A stretch of 64,000 bases of DNA from NCBI RefSeq assembly GCF_000952155.1, contig NZ_JYON01000021.1:1-64000 (forward strand), written 5' to 3'. The position numbers were made by a program, and so were the translations under genes. Position 1 is the first letter of the stretch. Each line of letters begins with the position of its first letter. Below are positions 57,443 through 64,000 of this stretch, one piece after another. The DNA comes from Aliterella atlantica CENA595. GTDB lineage: Bacteria > Cyanobacteriota > Cyanobacteriia > Cyanobacteriales > Chroococcidiopsidaceae. The notes beneath the pieces were generated by a model, which searched no databases, was not told the DNA's origin, and saw only the letters and a program-made list of their open reading frames with translations.

Positions 57443-60400
57443 TTATTTTACTCTAGCTTTGAAGCGCACAAAACCGTAGGAATTAGTTGGGTTTCCTGCT
57501 GTAGTTGCTGACGGCAATTGAGTTGTGCCGGAAACTATGTTGACAACGATCGCGCCATCGGTATTAGCGGCTGCGCCTGTAGCCGTAACGCTACCTGCAG
57601 CATTTACACGCTTGCAAGCGGCGGGGGTACTAGGATCGTTAGGTGGGTAATAGCGTCCGCGATCGCTATCGTTGGCATTAGTTAAGTAGAATGTAGGATT
57701 AGTAGGCAGCGTAGCAGCATTTGAAGCAAGAGCAATGCCTGTATCAGTTGCCAAAGCGCCAGGTTCGGTAGGACGAGGAGAAGCGCTATTGTAGCCATTA
57801 CTTACGAAAGTCATGTTAGCTGGGATGGGGTCGCAAATAGTGACATTAGTAGCAGGATTTTGGTTATTGAGGAAGTAAATTGTGTATTCTACTTCATTAC
57901 CAGGATTGATTGAGCCGCCATTAAGCAAACCCCGCAGGTAAGTAGCTAGAGGAGTTGGCCAGTTAGCATTGTTATCATCTGCTGCTTTAGAACCTGTAGT
58001 TAAGTCATCAAACCCAGAAGTAGGAGTTCCAGAAACTTCTGTAATCCGTTTGACTAAGAGTAGATTCGGGGGAACAGCAGCGGCGGTGACGGTAGCACTG
58101 CCACTATCATTATTCGCATTAGGATCTGATTGGTCTAAGGTGCTGACTTGGGCGGTGTTAGTCTTTGCTCCAGATGTTGTTACTTGCGCTACAAGGGTCA
58201 AAGTGGCTGTGGTTCCAGAAGTTAGACTAGCTATACTCCAAACTCCATTACTACTGTTGTACGCACCTGTAGATGCATTATGAGACTGGTAGGTTAAGCC
58301 TTGTGGTAAAACATCAGTTATGCCAACATTTGTCGCTGTAATTGTAGAAGCTGCTGGATTAGTGACTGAGATTGTAAACGTCACATTTTGTCCAACGCTA
58401 GCGGTAGCATTGTTAACTGTTTTGGTTACGGCTAAGTCTACTGCTTGATTGGGAACGGTAACGCTATCTTGGTCATCTTCACCTACTACTTGGTTATTGT
58501 GAGGGGAATCGGGATCGTTTTGGTCTGCGCCAATGACCTCAGCAGTATTCACTGTAGTTGCTGCACTATTTCTAATAGCTTGGATAGTTAAGGTAGCACT
58601 AGCACCAGGATTCAAAGTGCCGACGTTCCATACCTGAGTACCAAGGGGATCGTAAGTCCCTTGGCTGGGGGTGTTTAAAACATAGCCAATACCTAGTGGT
58701 AATGCGTCTCTTACTCGCACATTGGTAGCAATACTAGGACCATCATTAGTTACAGTAATGGTGTAGTTAAAAGTGTCTCCGACAGCAGGACTTGCAGGTG
58801 TTGATACCTTTGTTAGACGCAAATCTGCTGACTGCTGAATAGTCGTGCTTTGGGTACTAGAGTTGTTGCTGGTATTAGTGTCTGAAGTTGCTGAAGATAC
58901 TGTAGCTGTATTGCTAAGAGTAGTATTGTTAGCTGTGTTGGGAGCTACTCTGACTACAACTGTAAAGTTTGACGTGCCTACAGCAAGAGATGCAGCAGTA
59001 CAGCTTACTGTGCCGCCACTACCAACGGCTGGTGTAGTACAAGTCCAACCCGCAGGTGATGTAATTGATTGGAATGTTGTCCCCGCTGGTAATGGATCGC
59101 TCATGACTACATTGGTAGCAGGTGAGCCTGTGTTAGTAACAGCGATCGCATAAGTTAGATTATTACCTGCGATCGCAGGGTCAGGAGAATCTGTTTTAAC
59201 AATACTTAAATCTGTACTTGATGGCGTTACAGTGGCGCTAGCTTGGTCATCTTCAGTGGCGACACTGTTGTTAGGTGTGGAGTCTGGATCTTGCTGACCT
59301 GAAGCAGTTACTTGTGCCGTATTGGTTTTAGCTCCTGCCGTTGCTACTGTTACTGTAATTTGCAGCGTAGCATTAGTAGCGCTAGCAACTGAACCTACTG
59401 ACCATACTCCGGTAGTATTGCTGTACGTTCCTTGACTTGGAGTTGCCGATACAAATGTCAATCCTGCTGGTAAAAGGTCAGCTACGCTTACACCTGTAGC
59501 TGAGTCTGGTCCCGCATTGCTAACTGTAACTATGAATGTTACATTCTCTCCTACATTAGCGCTAGTATTGTTGACTACTTTAGTCAAAGACAAATCGGCA
59601 GATGGGTTAATTGTTGTTGGGTCGTTAACACTATCGTTAGCAGTATTGGTTTGTCCGCCTCCAGATATCGTTGCTGTGTTAGTGATACTTGCAGGTGCAG
59701 TAGAAGCTACATTGACTGCAAGCGTAATTGGTGGATAGCTAGTATTTGCAGCCAATACATCGGAGCGCGTACAAGTGACAACTTGACCGCTAATAGTACA
59801 ATTCCAGCCTGTACCAGTTGCGGCTGTTGGTGTTAAGCCTGTAGGTAAAGTGTCGCTGAGTGTTACTGTACCTGTAGTTGCTACTGTGCCTGAGTTAGTC
59901 GCTGTCAGCGTGTAAGTATTGCTGCCACCTTTGCTGAAGTTGCCTACATGAGTTTTAGTAATAGTCAAATCAGGCGTTCTAAATCCAAAGTTTTGGTTAG
60001 CAATTGTAGCTCCTGCAGTGACGTTGATACCCGTGATGGGGTTAGTTGTCCCTATGGCATATCCAGTTGGAATTTGCGGATCGCTAGTCACAACTCTAAC
60101 CTGATAGCCAGTTGCAACAGGCACATTGTTAAACGTGTAGTCACCAGTAGCATTTGTTTGAACAGTATCAATAACTGTTCCAGCACTGTTGAGTAATTCT
60201 ACATCAACATTTGCGGGCAGCTTAGTCTCTCCAGCCGTTAAAGTATTGTCATTGTTGGCATCTTGATATAACGATCCTGAGATGTTCCCAGGCGCAGGAG
60301 CGATCGCTATTTGATAATCTTCAACTTCACCACTGTTAAGCCGACCTGTAGGATTCTGCACTCCTGCGGTGTCGTAGCTAGCGCGAAGGCGAACATAAGT

Positions 60401-61585
60401 ATTACCTGCCGTGACACCAGCAGGGACAGTCCAGGTTAAATTGGCAGATGTTGCACCACTAGCAAAGCTCCCACAAGCTCGTTCGGAGGGGCTGTCAAAG
60501 GTTGTATTTTTGTTAAAATCAATCCAGCCACATACTTGCCCAGCGCTGGAAGCACCCGATAGGTTAACTGGAACCGTATAGCTCGCCCCAGCAGCAGTAG
60601 TCAAAGCTGGAAACGAAGATACCCCGTCATCACTTATACCATCGCCATTTGTGCCATTATTGTTTGCTCCCGCAGCTACAGCATTGGGGCTTGACGCTAC
60701 TGTGGTAGAACCATCCGCACCGCCATTAGCTGTATCGGGATTATCTGCAGTGACGCTCGTTCCTAGAGCTAGGTCAGAAATGATATGACTTGCGGCACTA
60801 CTGGCATCATAAGATGCTGGGGCATCACCATAATCTTCATCAAAGCTAGCGGTAATAAATATAGCATCTCCAGCAGTTGCCGTATTATTCCAGTTAACTA
60901 ATGTATTGTTTCTGACAGCGCTAACATTGAATGTGAGTTGAGAGGTTGTCCCCGTGACAGGAATAGTACCGCAGCCAGCATTAGCGCAAGCGCCAACCCC
61001 TGTGGCTGTTAACGTTGACAAATTGGCTTGGACTTGGTTTCCACCAGTAACCGAAAGGTTCACAGCACCTGTTGATGGCGCTCCTAGCGTCACTCCTGCT
61101 GTGGTCAACGTGAAAATATCAGTAAGTAATGTTGTATTTGTACCACTTGTGACAGAACCACCTAATCGGGACAAATGTAGTTTAGGATTACGTACTCTAA
61201 TTGGATTGCCAGCAGTATCACTGAAGGCAATGGTCATCGTACCTAAGCCTGTACAAGTGAGTGATGTGTTGTTACAACCCCCTCCCCCTACAGTTGCTAA
61301 AACTTGTATGCCGTTGGTATTGGTTGGTAGCAGTGGCACTGTGGTGTTGTTTGTCCTCATCAGTGACACATCGTTTCGTGCCGAGAATGTCATTGCTGCA
61401 CCAGTAAGAGAAACTGTAGTGCGAAGACCTGAAGGCGTGTCTTTGGTCGCTGGCGTGGCTGGAACAGTTGTTCCTGTCCCTGTCCAAAGTCCACTGGGAG
61501 TTGTGGGAATCTGATATGCCACAGCCATTTGAGGCAGTGTTAATGCCAATAATGCCAATAGCCAAGTTTTATATAAAGATTTCAT
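57443..61585 (-). CDS. large exported DUF11-repeat surface protein with GEVED and SdrD_B-like domains
   Basis: A 1380-residue exported protein. A signal peptide ends near residue 23 (AVA). Then an N-terminal beta-rich region, a GEVED domain (~255-430, YGDAPASYDA to SGEVEDYQIA), an SdrD_B-like domain (~433-535, GNISGSLYQDANNDNTL), and about five DUF11 repeats (~540-1165; each starts like LTITKTHVGN or LSLTKVVNNTSA). The C-terminal ~200 residues (~1175-1380) match the next gene's C-terminus. No LPXTG or membrane anchor is seen. DUF11 proteins are long beta-sandwich stalks on bacterial surfaces; function is likely adhesive or structural. Confidence 0.88.
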   Translation of the reverse strand: MKSLYKTWLLALLALTLPQMAVAYQIPTTPSGLWTGTGTTVPATPATKDTPSGLRTTVSLTGAAMTFSARNDVSLMRTNNTTVPLLPTNTNGIQVLATVGGGGCNNTSLTCTGLGTMTIAFSDTAGNPIRVRNPKLHLSRLGGSVTSGTNTTLLTDIFTLTTAGVTLGAPSTGAVNLSVTGGNQVQANLSTLTATGVGACANAGCGTIPVTGTTSQLTFNVSAVRNNTLVNWNNTATAGDAIFITASFDEDYGDAPASYDASSAASHIISDLALGTSVTADNPDTANGGADGSTTVASSPNAVAAGANNNGTNGDGISDDGVSSFPALTTAAGASYTVPVNLSGASSAGQVCGWIDFNKNTTFDSPSERACGSFASGATSANLTWTVPAGVTAGNTYVRLRASYDTAGVQNPTGRLNSGEVEDYQIAIAPAPGNISGSLYQDANNDNTLTAGETKLPANVDVELLNSAGTVIDTVQTNATGDYTFNNVPVATGYQVRVVTSDPQIPTGYAIGTTNPITGINVTAGATIANQNFGFRTPDLTITKTHVGNFSKGGSNTYTLTATNSGTVATTGTVTLSDTLPTGLTPTAATGTGWNCTISGQVVTCTRSDVLAANTSYPPITLAVNVASTAPASITNTATISGGGQTNTANDSVNDPTTINPSADLSLTKVVNNTSANVGENVTFIVTVSNAGPDSATGVSVADLLPAGLTFVSATPSQGTYSNTTGVWSVGSVASATNATLQITVTVATAGAKTNTAQVTASGQQDPDSTPNNSVATEDDQASATVTPSSTDLSIVKTDSPDPAIAGNNLTYAIAVTNTGSPATNVVMSDPLPAGTTFQSITSPAGWTCTTPAVGSGGTVSCTAASLAVGTSNFTVVVRVAPNTANNTTLSNTATVSSATSDTNTSNNSSTQSTTIQQSADLRLTKVSTPASPAVGDTFNYTITVTNDGPSIATNVRVRDALPLGIGYVLNTPSQGTYDPLGTQVWNVGTLNPGASATLTIQAIRNSAATTVNTAEVIGADQNDPDSPHNNQVVGEDDQDSVTVPNQAVDLAVTKTVNNATASVGQNVTFTISVTNPAASTITATNVGITDVLPQGLTYQSHNASTGAYNSSNGVWSIASLTSGTTATLTLVAQVTTSGAKTNTAQVSTLDQSDPNANNDSGSATVTAAAVPPNLLLVKRITEVSGTPTSGFDDLTTGSKAADDNNANWPTPLATYLRGLLNGGSINPGNEVEYTIYFLNNQNPATNVTICDPIPANMTFVSNGYNSASPRPTEPGALATDTGIALASNAATLPTNPTFYLTNANDSDRGRYYPPNDPSTPAACKRVNAAGSVTATGAAANTDGAIVVNIVSGTTQLPSATTAGNPTNSYGFVRFKARVK

Positions 61586-62012
61586 TGCTAATTCACTAAA
61601 TAATAAGAAAAGCTATTGGCTTCTAGTTCTGCTTTAGAGTGCATTGCTGGGAACAGGTTTGTAAATGCCAGATTAAATATGGGTGGCGATCGCACTTCTA
61701 ACAGCGCATAATCTAGATTGCCCTGTTTCGAATTAAAAACTAACCGTAGTTCGCCTGATTTTAAATAAAACTCTCAGCAAAAAAAATATTTATTCAGTAC
61801 AATTACTGAGATGTAAATTTTTATAAAAGGAGTTGAAATTACTAACGTGCTGTGAATTAATCAGCATTAATTTACAGTAATCGGTGTTGTTAAAGCGCTT
61901 ATTTCAGAAAGGTTAATTGTTAATGATTAGCTATAGGCTGAAAAGCGATCGCCCAAATTTTGCTCTAAATTGGATAAATATAGCTTCTTTTACTAATTTA
62001 CAAGCTTATTTT
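61586..62012. other. spacer between the two DUF11 genes
   Basis: About 430 AT-rich bases. It contains the hairpin at 61850-61877 and one HIP1 site near 61949. I see no gene. Confidence 0.5.
61850..61877. other. stem-loop upstream of the first DUF11 gene
   Basis: Arms CTGTGAATTAAT and ATTAATTTACAG (one G-T pair) around a 4-base loop. It lies 265 bases before the ATG of the 1380-residue gene and may end the upstream transcript or mark its leader. Confidence 0.4.
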
Positions 62013-64000
62013 CTAATTCACTCTAGTTTGAAAGCGGATAAATCCATAAGAATTAGTGGGACTACCTGCAGTAGTTGCTTTGGCTAAAGTTGCAGGACTT
62101 GTAGCGACATTCACAACTACTGCACCATTAGTGTTAATAGCCGAACAGCTAGCAGTGGGAGTTGTCCCTGCAGCAAAAAATCGTCCTCTATCAGGTGCAT
62201 CATCTTCGTTAGTCAGATATGCTGTGGGCGTAGTTGAGCCAATAGCAAGAGCAACACCATAATTAACGTTTGTTGATGAACCACCGTCAGTTGGAGTCAA
62301 TCCATTGAAAGCATCAGTGACAAAATTAGTGTTGGCAGGTACTAAGTCACAAAATCTCACATTAGTAACGTCGGTTATACCATTGGAAAGGAAGTAGATG
62401 GTGTACTCTATTACATCCTCTGGATATATGTTTTTACCATTAATTGCTCCTACCAGATAACCACTCAACCATTTAGGATCGTTATCATCAGTAGTGCCTG
62501 GCTCGTTGACTACAGTATTCAATGCAACTGTACTATCATGCGGATTTTGAGTGCGGTTGCCATTAATTGCTGTGATCCGTTTGACCAAAACTAGCCGAGC
62601 GCCGATAATTTTGGTAGTGTCAAGGGCAGTATTATTGCCACTATTAGAGTCACTAATCCCTACTGGGGCTGAAACAGTAGCAGTATTTTGCAATGTGCCT
62701 GTAGCATTAGGATCGACTGTACCATTAATAGTATAGGTAGCTGTACCGCCATTAATTAAGTTCACTGTTGTACTAATATTGTTGCCTGTGCCACTGGCTG
62801 CACTACAACTAGAACTAGCTGTAGCTGTGCAAGCCCACGATACGCTTGTAATTGCTGATGGCACTATGTCTGTTACGGTTGCACCAGTAACATTGCTAGA
62901 TCCATTGTTTTTAATTGCGATCGTATAAGTAATTGAGTTGTCTGGTCTAGTAATAGTTAGATTGTCAGTCTTAGTAATTGCTAAATCTGCTGGTGTAATT
63001 GTTGCTACTGTTGAAACTGCATTAGAAGTAATACCTGTTGGTAGCTGTTGACTGACTAACTTAGCTCGGTTAACTATGTAGCTACTAATAGTTGTGGCAT
63101 TAGTTTGTACGTCAAATTCCACTACGCCACCCGTACCAGGATTAAGTGTAACGGGCGCAGAGCTAAAGGTAGCCCCTGTGGTCGGTGTTGTCGAACAGTT
63201 ACCCGCAGCTAAACTAGGAAGACTTATAGTTAGTGGCGGATTGGTGTTTTGGGTATTGATGTTACTAACTGAGTTAGCTGCTGTCTGACAAGGTAAGGTA
63301 TCTGACAAAACAACATTATTTTGAGCGCTATTACCAGTATTTAAATAAGTGACACGGTAAGTAATTTTCGCGTTAGTAGGAATTAATTCCCCATTTGATG
63401 ACTGCCCGTTAACTTTGATGATTTCTTTAAGTAGGAAAAGATTAGAGTTGTTTTGAGCCACGCTAGGAACGTGATAGCGCCAAGGGTTATCGTTACCATT
63501 AATAGTTCCTACTTGAGCGGAGTCACCGCCAAATACTTCAGAGTTATTAATAAAGCCACTACTAGCTGGGGGCGAAGTCAATTTTAGAGTAATTTTGCTA
63601 TATCGGGTTTGTCCTGGAACCAAACGCCCTAGCGCCCAGCGTACTGCATTCGTGGCTGGAGGTAGAGGGTTAGTTTCTGATAAGTTCCAACCAGCACTTG
63701 TATAAGTGCCAACAATTGCTATATTGCTATTGAGCGGATCGCCAGCAGAAGTTGTCGCTGATGTAGCCCGACCTGTAGGATTGCCGATACGAGAGCCAAG
63801 GTAGGCAATGCGCTGCCAAGGACCAACAGTTCCGGTATTATCTAACTTAAAGCCAGAACCCGTACCCGCAACTGCCGAACCTGCATTATAAGGTGCTGCA
63901 CCTTGACCAGAACCGATAGAACTGGCACTAGACTTAAGCCCAGTTGTACCAGTAATAGCTGCTTGAGTTGAACCAAAAGCATTAGTTTGATCTGCATCCC
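62013..64000 (-). CDS. DUF11-repeat exported protein, 5' end beyond the window
   Basis: The open frame runs to the right edge of the window without a stop; the first internal ATG is at 63623, but the coding frame extends through at least 64000 (DADQTNAFGSTQAAITGTTG at the edge). At least 662 residues are visible. It has DUF11 repeats (LAITKTDNLTITRPDNS, NLFLLKEIIKVNGQSS), and the C-terminal ~200 residues match the C-terminus of the previous gene and end in NSYGFIRFQTRVN. The true N-terminus, signal peptide and length cannot be read here. Confidence 0.88.
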   Translation of the reverse strand, partial: DADQTNAFGSTQAAITGTTGLKSSASSIGSGQGAAPYNAGSAVAGTGSGFKLDNTGTVGPWQRIAYLGSRIGNPTGRATSATTSAGDPLNSNIAIVGTYTSAGWNLSETNPLPPATNAVRWALGRLVPGQTRYSKITLKLTSPPASSGFINNSEVFGGDSAQVGTINGNDNPWRYHVPSVAQNNSNLFLLKEIIKVNGQSSNGELIPTNAKITYRVTYLNTGNSAQNNVVLSDTLPCQTAANSVSNINTQNTNPPLTISLPSLAAGNCSTTPTTGATFSSAPVTLNPGTGGVVEFDVQTNATTISSYIVNRAKLVSQQLPTGITSNAVSTVATITPADLAITKTDNLTITRPDNSITYTIAIKNNGSSNVTGATVTDIVPSAITSVSWACTATASSSCSAASGTGNNISTTVNLINGGTATYTINGTVDPNATGTLQNTATVSAPVGISDSNSGNNTALDTTKIIGARLVLVKRITAINGNRTQNPHDSTVALNTVVNEPGTTDDNDPKWLSGYLVGAINGKNIYPEDVIEYTIYFLSNGITDVTNVRFCDLVPANTNFVTDAFNGLTPTDGGSSTNVNYGVALAIGSTTPTAYLTNEDDAPDRGRFFAAGTTPTASCSAINTNGAVVVNVATSPATLAKATTAGSPTNSYGFIRFQTRVN

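Overview
The window is a cyanobacterial chromosome segment. The direct evidence is a photosystem I subunit (psaD), NDH-1 subunit D (ndhD), a high-light-inducible protein, the fbp-tal-zwf-opcA oxidative pentose phosphate cluster, DUF2605 and DUF2973 proteins, Zn-ribbon Ser/Thr kinases, a DICT-domain kinase, and very frequent GCGATCGC (HIP1) octamers on both strands. Short tandem heptamers and small palindromic repeats recall larger-genome cyanobacteria of the Nostoc/Chroococcidiopsis kind. I cannot name genus or species. I see no phage, transposase, CRISPR array or plasmid module.

Layout. 1-5.5 kb: the tail of an unidentified gene, then leftward UPF0104 membrane protein, trpE, psaD (with a clear intrinsic terminator) and a DICT-GAF histidine kinase. 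5.9-12.8 kb: rightward GT4 glycosyltransferase, glycogen-debranching-type glucosidase and a GH65 phosphorylase fused to beta-phosphoglucomutase, probably a glucoside/disaccharide module. 12.9-20.5 kb: housekeeping genes (DUF2973, DUF2605, thrS, GNAT, thrB, ndhD, dienelactone hydrolase, a 53-aa Pmp3-type peptide, SUI1/YciH). 20.6-24.3 kb: a single very long leftward reading frame (LTD domain, about 800 residues of Pro/Ser/Thr/Glu repeats, OmpA-like domain) broken by a 13-bp duplication and one nonsense codon. 24.5-34.9 kb: fused 5-oxoprolinase/hydantoinase, bestrophin, RNase D-like exonuclease, M28 peptidase, PhzF protein, a PAS-CRP regulator, a 57-aa HLIP, tRNA-His and a YkvA-like protein. 35-45.7 kb: ExbB/ExbD pair, a small membrane protein, aspartate kinase with four ACT domains, a PaaK-like enzyme, two tandem Ser/Thr kinases and a GGDEF protein. 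45.9-52.9 kb: fbp-tal-zwf-opcA-cbiA, all leftward. 53-57.3 kb: RRM protein, a small conserved protein and a class II ribonucleotide reductase interrupted by a 323-aa intein. 57.4-64 kb: two large DUF11-repeat exported proteins that share a C-terminal domain; the second runs off the window.

Functional links. The pentose phosphate cluster supplies NADPH in the dark, and OpcA activates Zwf. cbiA (cobalamin pathway) lies about 7 kb from the cobalamin-dependent NrdJ. The GT4, debranching and GH65-PGM genes plausibly act on the same alpha-glucoside pool. ExbB/ExbD, OmpA-like, LTD and DUF11 proteins point to envelope work.

The best candidates for something not described before are the LTD-repeat-OmpA megagene and its decay, the new C-terminal domain shared by the two tandem kinases, the C-terminal domain shared by the two DUF11 proteins, and mobile small repeats captured inside the coding sequence of cbiA and of the 5-oxoprolinase linker. 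All identifications come from reading the sequence; no database search was run.
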